A stretch of 64,000 bases of DNA from Microbulbifer rhizosphaerae (GTDB lineage Bacteria > Pseudomonadota > Gammaproteobacteria > Pseudomonadales > Cellvibrionaceae): assembly GCF_014191725.1 (NCBI RefSeq), contig NZ_JACHWZ010000001.1, positions 124,001 to 188,000 of the forward strand, given 5' to 3'. A program made the position numbers and the translations under genes. This document shows, piece after piece, positions 19,742-28,615 of this stretch (its first letter is position 1; every line of letters starts with the position of its first letter). Below the pieces are notes generated by a model that was not told the origin of the DNA, ran no database searches, and saw nothing but the letters and a program-made list of their open reading frames with translations.

Positions 19742-20155
19742 GTGACGGCTGTGGACAACAATGAGAGAGGTACTTTCGAGATGACGGGCATCCCTTCGTC
19801 TTTTTCCCCAATCCAATTGCACAATCGTCTCAACCGCCCGGTGTGGCTGGGTTTCAGGCAAGGTCAGCAGGACAACCGTCAACTGATGTTTCTGTGCAGC
19901 GGCACGGACAGGGCGGCCCAGGTCAGCAAGAACTTCGAGACTTTTGCCGGGCAGATTGTGCGCGAGTTCAACCTCGATCCCGCCCAAGTGGATTTCGTCG
20001 AGCTGCGTGAAGAGGGCGACGAGCACCAATGGTACCGCTGGCACGCCCAGTGGGTGGGGACCGCGCCCATGGAGTGCCGCGCCGAGCAGGTGGTGGGGGA
20101 GTCGGGTCGCCGCTACCTCGCCCAGGCCCTCAGCCGCCCGATAGAGGCCGCGTAG
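19742..20155 (+). CDS. Hypothetical protein
   Basis: 137 residues from GTG 19742; GTG 19751 or ATG 19781 are alternatives, the last with GAGAGAGG upstream. No signal peptide or membrane segment. A compact alpha/beta pattern (RPVWLGFRQGQQDNRQLMFL, AAQVSKNFETFAGQIVREFN, DFVELREEG, WYRWHAQWVG) suggests a small soluble cytoplasmic domain. I do not recognise a family. It stands alone between the ElyC-like gene and a convergent YfcH-like gene. Confidence 0.6.
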   Translation: MTAVDNNERGTFEMTGIPSSFSPIQLHNRLNRPVWLGFRQGQQDNRQLMFLCSGTDRAAQVSKNFETFAGQIVREFNLDPAQVDFVELREEGDEHQWYRWHAQWVGTAPMECRAEQVVGESGRRYLAQALSRPIEAA

Positions 20156-20295
20156 CGGAATCAAGCGCCGTTGACTCGTCAACCGGCGCAGGCCGGTATC
20201 CAGTCTGGAGATGCCTGGTCCCGCGTAGCGGGCGACGCCATGGATGGCGCGAGTCCAAGGAGCGCAGCGACGTGCTCATTTTCCGGGCCTTCGAA

Positions 20296-21219
20296 TTAAC
20301 GCATCTGTCCCCTGACTTCTGTCTTCTGTCCTCTGGAAAGCAGGTCTTCCAGCGCCTGTTCCAGGGTGGGAAAGCGAAAGGTGTAGCCGCTTTCCAGGGC
20401 GGTGCGTGGCTCCATTCTCTGGCTGGCCAGCAGCAGTTCCTCGGCCATTTCCCCGAACATCAATTTCAGCGTCCACGCGGGTGTGCGCACCAGGCTGGGG
20501 CGATGCAATTGCTTGGCCAGCAGGCGGGCGAAGCTGTTGTTGGTCACCGCTTCGGGGGCGCAGGCGTTGAATGGCTGACACAGCCGGTGGTCGATGACGT
20601 GCAGCATCAGCCCCACGATATCTTCCTCGTGAATCCAGCTCATCCAGTGTTCGCCGGAACTCAGCGGGCCGCCCAGCCCGAGGCGAAAGGCCGGCAGCAT
20701 CTGCGTCAGCGCGCCGCCGCGAGTGGAAAGGACTATGGCGGTGCGCATGATGCCCACGCAGATACCGGCTCGCTGCAGGGGCAGGGTGGCGGCCTCCCAG
20801 TCGCGGCACAGCTGCGCAGCGAAGCCGCCCCCGGGACCGCTGCTTTCCCGAAGCAGGTCGCCGCCGCGGTCGCCGTAGTAGCCCACCGCGGAGCCGGAGA
20901 GGAAATAAGAGGGCCGCTGTTCCCGGGAGAGGGTCCATTCCACCAGGTTTTCGGTGCTTTCGAGGCGGGAGCGGCGAATCTCTACGCGGCGCCTGCTGTT
21001 CCAGCGGCGCGAGATGGGTTCGCCCGCCAGATTCACCACGATATCGACCGGTGTGTGGACTTCGGTGAGACTGCGGCAGCCCACGGCCGTCTCGCCGCAG
21101 AGGTCGCGCACCTGTTCCGGCCGCCGGCTGAGCACGGTGATCGTATCGCCGCGGGCGAGCCAATACTGGCAAAACAGACGGCCGATCAGGCCAGTGCCGC
21201 CGCTGATTAAACAATGCAT
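20296..21219 (-). CDS. NAD-dependent epimerase-like protein, YfcH/TIGR01777 family
   Basis: 307 residues, extended SDR fold. The Rossmann motif is ISGGTGLIGRLF, then VVNLAGEPI, LSGSAVGYYGDRG (Tyr of the YxxxK region in this atypical family) and WISH-like MSWIHEEDIVGL. A DUF1731-type C-terminus follows (about 250-300). Substrate unknown. The last codons are written by four heptamer repeats (20306-20333), so the tail RGQKTEVRGQMR is probably not conserved. Confidence 0.85.
   Translation of the reverse strand: MHCLISGGTGLIGRLFCQYWLARGDTITVLSRRPEQVRDLCGETAVGCRSLTEVHTPVDIVVNLAGEPISRRWNSRRRVEIRRSRLESTENLVEWTLSREQRPSYFLSGSAVGYYGDRGGDLLRESSGPGGGFAAQLCRDWEAATLPLQRAGICVGIMRTAIVLSTRGGALTQMLPAFRLGLGGPLSSGEHWMSWIHEEDIVGLMLHVIDHRLCQPFNACAPEAVTNNSFARLLAKQLHRPSLVRTPAWTLKLMFGEMAEELLLASQRMEPRTALESGYTFRFPTLEQALEDLLSRGQKTEVRGQMR
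20306..20333 (+). repeat. Heptanucleotide repeat, TGTCYTC family, in the 3' end of the YfcH-like gene
   Basis: Four tandem 7-mers: TGTCCCC, TGACTTC, TGTCTTC, TGTCCTC. They overlap the last codons of the YfcH-like gene. The same unit recurs at 57738-57792 and 58786-58813 around prs. Confidence 0.75.
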
Positions 21220-21389
21220 AGGGAAGGCATCCGTGCCGGCATTTGATTAGAGGCTTGGCGTATCGGCGGTCGGCGCGAAACGGTAGAGGGCGCCGACGCT
21301 GTGATACGGCTTATGCGCAGTTTAGGTGAAAGTGGACTGGGAAGTGGCAAATTTATATGCCGTACTAGCGTCCTGTGGGTACTACCGGC

Positions 21390-22979
21390 TCAGTCCGATG
21401 CCTCGCCAACCAGCGGCGTATCCGCCTGCGAGGTGTTTCTGCGCCGCAACAGCTGCGCGGAAACAAGCATCGGCAGCGCCAGTGCGAAGACGCCCCAGAC
21501 GCCCGCGAGCATAAACGGCGTGCTGCCGCTCACCGCGCGGATACGGCCGACCAGTTCGGCCCGCTCGAACTGCGGCAGCCTGTCGATGATCTGCCCGCGG
21601 GGGTCCACGATGGCGGTCACGCCGGTGTTGGTGCCGCGCACCAGATAGCGGCCCGTTTCCAACGCGCGCATCTGCGCCATCTGCATATGTTGCAACGGAC
21701 CGATAGAGTCGCCGAACCAGGCGTCGTTGCTGATGGTCAGCAGTACCTGGGTGGAGAGGGCGCTGTCCGCCACTACCTGCGGGTAGACGATTTCATAGCA
21801 GATCAGCGGGGCCCAGCTGGCGCCGCCGGCGTGCAGCGGTTGCTGGCCTTCATCCCCCGGGCGAATGAAGGAGGTGGGCAGGTCGAAGAATTCGATGGTG
21901 CCGCGAATCCATTCCTCCAGCGGTACATATTCGCCGAAGGGAACCAGGTGGCGCTTGTGATATACCTGCGGGCTGCGGCCGAATACCGCTGCCGAGTTGT
22001 GTATTATGCGCAGGCCGTTGTCATCACTGTCGTAGAGTACCCCGCTGATCAGGTCGATGCCGCTATTTTCCGCGTTGCGCTGCAGTGCCTGCATCAGGTT
22101 GGGCGCCTGGCGGTAGAACAGCGGCAGCGCCGCCTCGGGCCAGATGATCACGTCGACGCCGCGTTCGCTCAGAACCCGGGTGCCGTCCTGGTAGCGGCTG
22201 ATGGTTTCGCCGCGGAACTCCGGCAACCACTTTTTCTCCTGGGGAATATTGGCCTGCACCAGGCCCACGGAGATTTCCTTCCCCTCCTGTGCCGTCCACT
22301 CCACCTGCGACAGCAGTGCGCCCAGTGGCCAGGGGAGGGCCGCTGCCAGCAGCAGGGCGATGTGCGCGCGCCTGTTTTGCGGGGTCAGCAGCGGCGCCAG
22401 GCGCCCGCTGGCGGCAAGGGCGATCACCGCCGCGGTGAATGCCAGCAGCAGGCCGATACCATAGACGCTTATCACCGGCGCCCAGCCGGACAGCCAGGTA
22501 CCGATATGGGCGTAGCCGGCAAACAACCAGGGGAAGCCGGTAAAGATCCAGCTGCGCAGCCACTCGCTGACAAACCAAAGGGCGGCGAAGGCGAGGGCGA
22601 AGCTGCTTTTGTTGTCGGTAAACCGACCGAGGAAGTAAAACGGCAGTGCCAGCAGCAGTGCCATAATGGTCACAAAGGTGCCGGTGAGCAGCAGGCCCAG
22701 GGGCACCGAGGAGCCGCCGAACTGGGTGATGGAGACATACACCCAGGAGCCGCCACTGGCGAACAGGCCCAGGCCGTAGCAGAGTGCCAGCCACAGGCTG
22801 CGGCCTCCACCGAGCTGCCGGCCTTCGCCGGCGGCGCGCAGGTTCAGCCAGGCCAGCAGCGAGAGGGACAGCAGGCCGCAGATCCACCAGCCGAAAGGAG
22901 CCAGGGAGAGGGTTAGCAGGGCGCCGGCGGCGGCCGCCAATGCGGAATGCGGAATGCGGAATGCGGAATGTTTACTCAT
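21390..22979 (-). CDS. lnt: Apolipoprotein N-acyltransferase
   Basis: 529 residues. Six to seven N-terminal helices are followed by a nitrilase domain in the periplasm: catalytic Glu in IIWPEAALP, Lys in PFGEYVPLEE context, and Cys in APLICYEIVYP. A final helix is near the C-terminus. It adds the third acyl chain to lipoproteins at the inner membrane. The first 14 codons contain 4.5 copies of a 7-base tandem repeat just before helix 1, so repeat slippage would shift the frame. A TTG directly after the repeat could be an alternative start. Order miaB-ybeZ-ybeY-corC-lnt is conserved. Confidence 0.95.
   Translation of the reverse strand: MSKHSAFRIPHSALAAAAGALLTLSLAPFGWWICGLLSLSLLAWLNLRAAGEGRQLGGGRSLWLALCYGLGLFASGGSWVYVSITQFGGSSVPLGLLLTGTFVTIMALLLALPFYFLGRFTDNKSSFALAFAALWFVSEWLRSWIFTGFPWLFAGYAHIGTWLSGWAPVISVYGIGLLLAFTAAVIALAASGRLAPLLTPQNRRAHIALLLAAALPWPLGALLSQVEWTAQEGKEISVGLVQANIPQEKKWLPEFRGETISRYQDGTRVLSERGVDVIIWPEAALPLFYRQAPNLMQALQRNAENSGIDLISGVLYDSDDNGLRIIHNSAAVFGRSPQVYHKRHLVPFGEYVPLEEWIRGTIEFFDLPTSFIRPGDEGQQPLHAGGASWAPLICYEIVYPQVVADSALSTQVLLTISNDAWFGDSIGPLQHMQMAQMRALETGRYLVRGTNTGVTAIVDPRGQIIDRLPQFERAELVGRIRAVSGSTPFMLAGVWGVFALALPMLVSAQLLRRRNTSQADTPLVGEASD
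22939..22970 (-). repeat. Heptanucleotide tandem repeat (CATTCCG) in the 5' end of lnt
   Basis: AATGCGG on the plus strand repeats four times exactly, plus four more bases. It lies within codons 4-14 of lnt. Because seven is not a multiple of three, gain or loss of one unit changes the reading frame, the hallmark of a contingency locus. Confidence 0.9.
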
Positions 22980-23061
22980 TCAGTCCCCGGATTGGCTCCA
23001 ATTTTTGGTGCAGGCTTGATTCCGATTGTCGCTAGGTGCGCTGCGCTTATCCATCCCACGC

Positions 23062-23096
23062 CATTCCGCATTCCTCATTCCGCATTCATCATTCGG
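23062..23096 (+). repeat. Degenerate heptanucleotide repeat at the 3' end of corC
   Basis: Five 7-mers in register: CATTCCG, CATTCCT, CATTCCG, CATTCAT, CATTCGG. They span the corC stop codon, encoding the terminal MMNAE. Same unit as at 22939-22970 and 39303-39337. Confidence 0.85.
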
Positions 23097-23959
23097 CTCA
23101 CCCGCAGCAGGTGCACCTGCCGGTTGTCTGCATAGAGCACGCGGAAGGTGAAATTCCCCAGCCGGGTGACTTCGTCGCGCCCTGGCAGGTGGCCGAAGGA
23201 CTGCATGACCAGGCCGCCGACGGTGTCGAACTCCTCGTCGCTGAGTTCGCAGTCGAAATAGTGGTTGAAATCCTCGATGGGGGTGAGGGCCTTGACGATA
23301 AAATCGTTGTCGCCCACCTTGCGGATAAAGCTGTCCGCTTCCTCCTCGTCGGTTTCGTCCTCGATCTCGCCGACGATTTCCTCGAGGATATCCTCGATGG
23401 TGACCACGCCGGAGACGCCGCCGTACTCGTCGATCACTACCGCCATATGGTAGCGGTTCTCGCGGAATTCGCGCAGCAGGATATTCAGGCGCTTGCTCTC
23501 GGGAATGATATTGGCCGGGCGGATGATGTCCTCGAGCTGGAATTCCTTCACGCCTTTCAGTACCAGCGGCAGCAGGTCCTTGGCCAGCAGGATACCGCGG
23601 ATATCGTCCACGCTTTCACCGATTACCGGGAAGCGGGAGTGGCCGGATTCGATGATTTTGGGCAGGAACTCCTCGGGCTTGTCCTGCAGGCTGACCACCA
23701 CCATCTGTGAGCGGGGGATCATGATTTCCCGCACCTGCTGGCTGGATACGTCCAGCGCGCCCTCGATGATGGACAGGGCCTCCGCGTCCACCAGTTGGTT
23801 TTCCGCGGCATCCTTGATGATATCCAGCAACTCGTCTCGGGATTTGGGCTCTGCGGAAAAAGCGCCGAGAAGCTTTTCCAGCCAGTTTTTCTCCCCCGAT
23901 CGGGATTTGCCGGAAGAGCGACTACTTGGGGGTTCGTCTGTGGTCATGGATGTGGCCAT
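23075..23959 (-). CDS. corC: CorC/YbeX CBS-domain protein
   Basis: 294 residues. A basic N-terminus is followed by two CBS domains (about 75-195; VREIMIPRSQM, SRFPVIGES, HMAVVIDEYGGVSGVVTIED) and a CorC_HlyC domain (about 215-285). The family is linked to magnesium or cobalt efflux and ribosome-associated functions together with ybeY and ybeZ. Starts at ATG 23959, eight bases after ybeY; ATG 23947 is an alternative. C-terminal codons lie in a heptamer repeat. Confidence 0.93.
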   Translation of the reverse strand: MATSMTTDEPPSSRSSGKSRSGEKNWLEKLLGAFSAEPKSRDELLDIIKDAAENQLVDAEALSIIEGALDVSSQQVREIMIPRSQMVVVSLQDKPEEFLPKIIESGHSRFPVIGESVDDIRGILLAKDLLPLVLKGVKEFQLEDIIRPANIIPESKRLNILLREFRENRYHMAVVIDEYGGVSGVVTIEDILEEIVGEIEDETDEEEADSFIRKVGDNDFIVKALTPIEDFNHYFDCELSDEEFDTVGGLVMQSFGHLPGRDEVTRLGNFTFRVLYADNRQVHLLRVSRMMNAE

Positions 23960-23967
23960 GCTCCGGG

Positions 23968-24441
23968 TTACTCGTGTTCGTCCAATTCTTTTGCCGTATA
24001 GGGGTCGGGGAATCCCAATCCCTCCAGCAACCGGGTTTCCAGGCCTTCCATGATTTCCGCGTCCGCGTCCTCGATATGGTCGTAGCCCAGAAGGTGCAGT
24101 GTGCCATGGACCACCATGTGTGCCCAGTGCGCAGGGGGTTCTTTATGCTGCTGGTCCGCCTCCCGGGCGACCACCGGGGCGCAGATAACCAGGTCGCCGA
24201 GCAGGGGCAAGCCCAGCTCTTCGGGAAGATCGGCGGGGAAGGACAGGACGTTGGTGGGCTTGCCTTTGCCGCGATAGCGCCTGTTGAGCGCGAGGCTTTC
24301 GTCCTCGTCGACGATGCGCACACTGAGTTCCGCGGATTCGCGCGCATCGCCGATCGCGGCGCGCGCCCAAGCCGCTATCTGTTCATCGCTGGGAAGGCCG
24401 GAGCAGCGGCTGGGCCGCTGCACGTCGAGTCGAAGATCCAT
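23968..24441 (-). CDS. ybeY: Endoribonuclease YbeY
   Basis: 157 residues. The zinc site [11 protein letters not shown] (H, H, H) is near residue 118, preceded by NVLSFPAD. YbeY processes the 3' end of 16S rRNA and takes part in ribosome quality control. It sits three bases after ybeZ in the conserved miaB-ybeZ-ybeY-corC-lnt order. Confidence 0.95.
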   Translation of the reverse strand: MDLRLDVQRPSRCSGLPSDEQIAAWARAAIGDARESAELSVRIVDEDESLALNRRYRGKGKPTNVLSFPADLPEELGLPLLGDLVICAPVVAREADQQHKEPPAHWAHMVVHGTLHLLGYDHIEDADAEIMEGLETRLLEGLGFPDPYTAKELDEHE

Positions 24442-24444
24442 GCG

Positions 24445-25482
24445 CTAGGCTGCGTCTTCGTCTGGTTTGCCGGCCAGGGCGTCGCGGGCCGCTTCGTAGG
24501 TATCGTAGGCCTCGACGATGCGCTGTACCAGCGGGTGGCGGACCACGTCCTTGGCACCGAAATGGGTGAAGCTGATGCCGTTCACCTTGCCCAGTACCTC
24601 GATGGCGTGGCGCAGGCCGGAGGCCTGGCCGCGAGGCAGGTCGATCTGGCTGGGGTCGCCGGTGATGACCGCGGTGGAGCCGAAACCGATGCGGGTCAGG
24701 AACATCTTCATCTGCTCCCGGGTGGTGTTCTGGCTCTCGTCGAGAATCACGAAGGCGTTGTTCAGGGTGCGCCCGCGCATATAGGCCAGCGGTGCCACCT
24801 CGATCACATTGCGCTCGATCAGTTTGCCCACGGTCTCGAAACCGAGCATCTCGTAGAGGGCGTCGTACAGTGGGCGCAGGTAGGGGTCCACCTTCTGGCT
24901 CAGGTCGCCGGGGAGGAAGCCGAGTTTTTCGCCGGCCTCTACCGCCGGCCGCACCAGCAGGATGCGTTCCACCTGGTCCTTCAGCAGGGCCTCTACCGCG
25001 CAGGCCACTGCCAGATAGGTCTTGCCGGTACCCGCTGGGCCCACGCCGAAGTTGATGTCGTTGTTCTGCACCGCGCGGACATACTTGCGCTGGTTGAGAC
25101 CGCGCGGGCGCACGGAGCATTTCTTGGTGCGGATCAGCACCACCTGTTCCGTTTCCGCGCCCTCGCTCGCCGGCTTCTCCAGCAACTCCTCGACGCCGGA
25201 CTCCTGCAGGGCGAGGTGGACTTCGTTCGGTGTCAGGTGGTCGCGGTCGCCGGTTTCCCGATACAGAGAACTGAGCAGTTCGCCGGCGGCGCGGGCGGAG
25301 TCGGGCTCCCCGTAAAAGGCAAACTGATTGCCGCGATTGCGGATCTCAATATCCAATCGCTGTTCAATCTGGCGCAGGTGTTGATCGAATTGGCCACAGA
25401 GGCTGGCCAGGCGGCGGGCGTCGTTGGGCTCAAGAGTGATACTGTGAGCAAGGGTATGAGTTTCCAAATTGGTTTCCGGCAC
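24445..25482 (-). CDS. ybeZ: PhoH-like ATPase YbeZ
   Basis: 345 residues. An N-terminal KH-like region (about 10-110) precedes a PhoH domain with Walker A GPAGTGKTYLA and Walker B FVILDESQNTT, plus VITGDPSQIDLP. YbeZ is an ATPase that works with YbeY in RNA metabolism. The start ATG is upstream of PETNLETHTLAHS; a 320-base repeat-rich gap separates it from miaB. Confidence 0.94.
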   Translation of the reverse strand: MPETNLETHTLAHSITLEPNDARRLASLCGQFDQHLRQIEQRLDIEIRNRGNQFAFYGEPDSARAAGELLSSLYRETGDRDHLTPNEVHLALQESGVEELLEKPASEGAETEQVVLIRTKKCSVRPRGLNQRKYVRAVQNNDINFGVGPAGTGKTYLAVACAVEALLKDQVERILLVRPAVEAGEKLGFLPGDLSQKVDPYLRPLYDALYEMLGFETVGKLIERNVIEVAPLAYMRGRTLNNAFVILDESQNTTREQMKMFLTRIGFGSTAVITGDPSQIDLPRGQASGLRHAIEVLGKVNGISFTHFGAKDVVRHPLVQRIVEAYDTYEAARDALAGKPDEDAA

Positions 25483-25803
25483 CTTTGTTTAAGGGATTCA
25501 TTGCTAGGGTATACCCATTTTCCCAGTATGGGAAAGGGGAGAGTGTGACGAATAGATTCTAAGCAGTCTGAACTCTTATACCGTTGAGGTATTACAGTAA
25601 TTGTAGGAGCGGTCCGGCCGGGAGCGGTCCGGCCGGGAGCGGTCCGGCCGGGAGCGGTCCGGCCGGGAGCGGTCCGGTCGGGAGCGGTCCGGTCGGGAGC
25701 GGTCCGGTCGGGAGCAGCCGTTGGTCGCGATCTGACTTTGCGGATACACCAGATATCGATCGCGGCCAACGGCCGCTCCTACAGGGGGAGATCTGGGGGT
25801 AAG
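25483..25803. other. Repeat-rich gap between miaB and ybeZ
   Basis: No gene. Most of it is the expanded REP-like element at 25602-25784. The remainder holds the promoter side of ybeZ (minus strand). The 15-base units keep several frames open and give artificial repeat peptides, which I do not call. Confidence 0.7.
25602..25784. repeat. REP-like element, family A, with sevenfold 15-mer expansion
   Basis: The left arm starts TGTAGGAGCGG and the right arm ends GATCGCGGCCAACGGCC then GCTCCTACA, as in the full copies at 30377 and 55124. In the left arm a 15-mer, GGAGCGGTCCGGCCG, is repeated seven times in perfect register (25606-25710). The first four copies end GGCCG and the last three end GGTCG, so the expansion happened in at least two steps. 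It then runs into GGAGCAGCCGTTGGTCGCGA, the normal arm. Confidence 0.9.
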
Positions 25804-27192
25804 TCAGAGTGAACCGTCCAATTCCGAGGCCACCAGGACCCCGCGCAGCGAGTTGGGCAGTGCCTCCTCGATCAGCACATCCGCGAACCTGCCGATCAGC
25901 CCCAGGTCGCCGGCGCGAAAGTTGACCACCCGGTTGTTCTCGGTGCGCCCCTGCAATTGCCCCGGGTCCTTGCGTGATACGCCGGTGACCAGTACCCCCT
26001 CGGTATTCCCCACCATGCGCCGCGAAATGGCCGCGGCCTGCTGGTTGAGGCGGTTCTGCAGCAGTTGCAGGCGCTGCTTCTTGACCTCCGCGGGAGTGTC
26101 GTCCGGCAGATCCGCCGCCGGGGTGCCCGGGCGCGGCGAGTAGATGAAGCTGAAGGACGTATCGAAACCCACCTCCTGGATCAGGTTCATGGTGGCCTCG
26201 AAGTCGCGCTCGGTCTCGCCGGGAAAGCCGATGATAAAGTCCGAAGACAGGGAGATGTCCGGGCGGATTTTCTTCAGCCTGCGGAGCTTGGATTTGTACT
26301 CCAGCGCTGTGTGGCCGCGCTTCATCGCCATCAGGATGCGGTCGGAGCCGCTCTGCACCGGCAGGTGCAGGTGGTTCACCAGCTCCGGCACTTCGGCGTA
26401 GACATCGATCAGCGCGTCGGAGAACTCCACAGGGTGGGAGGTGGTATAACGGATGCGGTCGATGCCGTCGATCGCTGCCACATAAGTGATCAGTTCGGCG
26501 AAATCGACGATCTGGCCGTCGCTGCCCCCTTCACCACGATAGCCGCGATAGGCGTTCACATTCTGCCCCAGCAGGTTCACCTCGCGCACCCCCTGGTCCG
26601 CCAGGTGCGCCACTTCTTCCAGCACGTCCCCCACCGGACGGCTCACTTCCTCACCGCGGGTGTAGGGCACCACGCAGAAGGTGCAGTACTTGGAGCAACC
26701 CTCCATAATCGAAACAAAAGCGGTGGCGCCGTCCGCCTCCGGCTGTGGCAGGCGGTCGAATTTCTCGATTTCCGGGAAGCTGACGTCCACCACTACGGCG
26801 CCGTTCTTCTGTGCTCTGGTCTGCATCATCTCCGGCAGCCGGTGCAGGGTCTGGGGGCCGAAGATCAGGTCCACGTGGGGCGCGCGCTTGGCGATGGCCT
26901 CGCCCTCCTGGCTGGCCACGCAGCCGCCCACACCGATGATCAGGTCGGGATTCTTCTCCTTCAGGTGCTTCCAGCGGCCCAGTTGGTGGAACAGTTTTTC
27001 CTGGGCCTTTTCGCGGATGGAACAGGTGTTGACCAGCAGTACGTCCGCGTCTTCCGGATCGTCGGTGGGCACCATGGCGTGGGACTCTCCGAGCAGGTCG
27101 CGCATGCGCGACGAATCGTACTCGTTCATCTGGCAGCCGTGGGTCTTGATATAGAGCTTTTTCACCCTTGTTTGGGGCGTGGTTTCGGACAT
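25804..27192 (-). CDS. miaB: tRNA-2-methylthio-N6-isopentenyladenosine synthase MiaB
   Basis: 462 residues from ATG 27192, just before [18 protein letters not shown]; an in-frame TTG ten codons earlier is less likely. MTTase domain Cys ([31 protein letters not shown]) and the radical-SAM triad CSKYCTFC (near residue 155) are present, and a TRAM domain ends the protein. It thiomethylates A37 of tRNAs reading UNN codons. Confidence 0.96.
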   Translation of the reverse strand: MSETTPQTRVKKLYIKTHGCQMNEYDSSRMRDLLGESHAMVPTDDPEDADVLLVNTCSIREKAQEKLFHQLGRWKHLKEKNPDLIIGVGGCVASQEGEAIAKRAPHVDLIFGPQTLHRLPEMMQTRAQKNGAVVVDVSFPEIEKFDRLPQPEADGATAFVSIMEGCSKYCTFCVVPYTRGEEVSRPVGDVLEEVAHLADQGVREVNLLGQNVNAYRGYRGEGGSDGQIVDFAELITYVAAIDGIDRIRYTTSHPVEFSDALIDVYAEVPELVNHLHLPVQSGSDRILMAMKRGHTALEYKSKLRRLKKIRPDISLSSDFIIGFPGETERDFEATMNLIQEVGFDTSFSFIYSPRPGTPAADLPDDTPAEVKKQRLQLLQNRLNQQAAAISRRMVGNTEGVLVTGVSRKDPGQLQGRTENNRVVNFRAGDLGLIGRFADVLIEEALPNSLRGVLVASELDGSL

Positions 27193-27373
27193 ATCGCGCC
27201 TGGTCAAAAACTGTTCAGTCAAAATGGTGGGGCATTATAGCGATACCGTCCCGGACTGCATAGACGGCTATATTTGGGGCTGTTATCCTTGCCCGCTTTT
27301 TCGAGCGGAGCTCCGACCCGGAGGGGCCTGTTAACACTACTATTTCCCTGGCCAGGATCTTTTTGAGACGCAT

Positions 27374-27706
27374 ATGGCGAATCCTATCTACAAAGTCATC
27401 TTTCACAACCAGAACCAGGTGTACGAGCTCTACGCCCGGGCCATCTACCAGAGCGATATGTACGGCTTTATCGAGGTGGAGGAGTTTGTCTTTGGCGAGA
27501 AGGCTCAACTGGTGGTCGACCCCAGCGAGGAGAAGCTCAAGAGCGAATTCGCCTCGGTGACCCGCTCCTATATCCCCATGCACAGTATCGTGCGTATCGA
27601 CGAGGTGGAAAAGGAAGGCGTGGGCAAGATCGTCGAGGCCAAGGGCGACAAGGTCACCCAGTTCCCGTTTCCCGCCCCCATGCGCCATCCCGGCGATACC
27701 GAGTAG
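27374..27706 (+). CDS. DUF1820 family protein
   Basis: 110 residues: MANPIYKVIFHNQNQVYELY, then YQSDMYGFIEVEEFVFGE and SIVRIDEVEKEGVGKI. Small soluble protein of a family restricted largely to gammaproteobacteria and often next to miaB. Function unknown. No signal peptide. Divergent from miaB. Confidence 0.88.
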   Translation: MANPIYKVIFHNQNQVYELYARAIYQSDMYGFIEVEEFVFGEKAQLVVDPSEEKLKSEFASVTRSYIPMHSIVRIDEVEKEGVGKIVEAKGDKVTQFPFPAPMRHPGDTE

Positions 27707-27823
27707 CGCTCCGTCCGGCCACCAGAGGCCGGGCGTTCCCTGCAATACAAGCTTCAACTGACCGTCGCTTTTTTGTAAGAAAAGCCCTGCAAAGTTACCC
27801 CAATCGAAAGTTGGGACTTTGCT

Positions 27824-28615
27824 ATGAGCAACCGCTATCGCGCACTCTGGATCTCCGACGTGCACCTGGGCAGCCGGGACAGCGAGCCGCAACGGCTGGC
27901 GGATTTCCTGGCCCAGAACCGCGCCGACACCGTCTACCTGGTCGGCGATATCTTCGATATGAAAGCCCTGTCCCAGGGCCGCGGCAGCTGGTGCCAGGCC
28001 TCCTCCCTGTTGCTGGGCATGCTGTCTGAACTCTCCAGTCGGACGCCTGAAGTTATCTATATTCCCGGCAACCACGATGCGCCTATGCGCAGCTGGGCGG
28101 GCAAGCGCCTGGGCAATATCCGCGTGGAGCGCGATTGGGTGCACACCGCGAGGGACGGCAAACGCTACTGGGTCACCCACGGCGACCAGTTCGAGCACCA
28201 GATCAATATCAATCCCATCAGCTACCACATCGGCGACCACAGCTACTACCTGATGCTGCGCCTGAACCGCTGGATCAACTACTGGCGCGGGCGCTTCGAC
28301 AAGCCCTGGTGGTCCCTGGCCAACCATGTGAAGAATCGCGTGCAGGCGGCGAAGCGCATGATGCACAGCTTCGAGGAAGTCGCCATTCGCGAGACCGGCC
28401 GCCGCGGCCTGGACGGGGTGATTTGCGGGCACATCCACCGCGCCGGCATCCGCCACAGCGGCGCCGGGGGACAGGAAATCACTTACGCCAACTGCGGCGA
28501 CTGGGTGGATTCCATGACCGCCGTGGTGGAGCAGCCCGACGGCTGCCTGGAACTGCTGCACTGGCACCGAGCGCCCAAACTGGCGCACATCATGACGGAG
28601 GCGGTGGCGGCATGA
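27824..28615 (+). CDS. LpxH-like metallophosphoesterase
   Basis: 263 residues. The calcineurin-type metal motifs are all present: SDVHLG (DxH), VGDIFD (GD), GNHD, HGDQ and CGHIHRA. It belongs to the UDP-2,3-diacylglucosamine pyrophosphatase (LpxH/LpxH2-like) family. The stop overlaps the start of the next gene (ATGA), coupling it to a lipid acyltransferase, so a lipid-linked phosphoester substrate is plausible. Exact substrate unproven. Confidence 0.82.
   Translation: MSNRYRALWISDVHLGSRDSEPQRLADFLAQNRADTVYLVGDIFDMKALSQGRGSWCQASSLLLGMLSELSSRTPEVIYIPGNHDAPMRSWAGKRLGNIRVERDWVHTARDGKRYWVTHGDQFEHQININPISYHIGDHSYYLMLRLNRWINYWRGRFDKPWWSLANHVKNRVQAAKRMMHSFEEVAIRETGRRGLDGVICGHIHRAGIRHSGAGGQEITYANCGDWVDSMTAVVEQPDGCLELLHWHRAPKLAHIMTEAVAA

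Noticed and set aside
25606..25710. CRISPR-like or coding repeat
   Set aside because: The 15-mers are directly contiguous with no spacers and the peptide reading is simple-sequence; it is an expanded REP arm.
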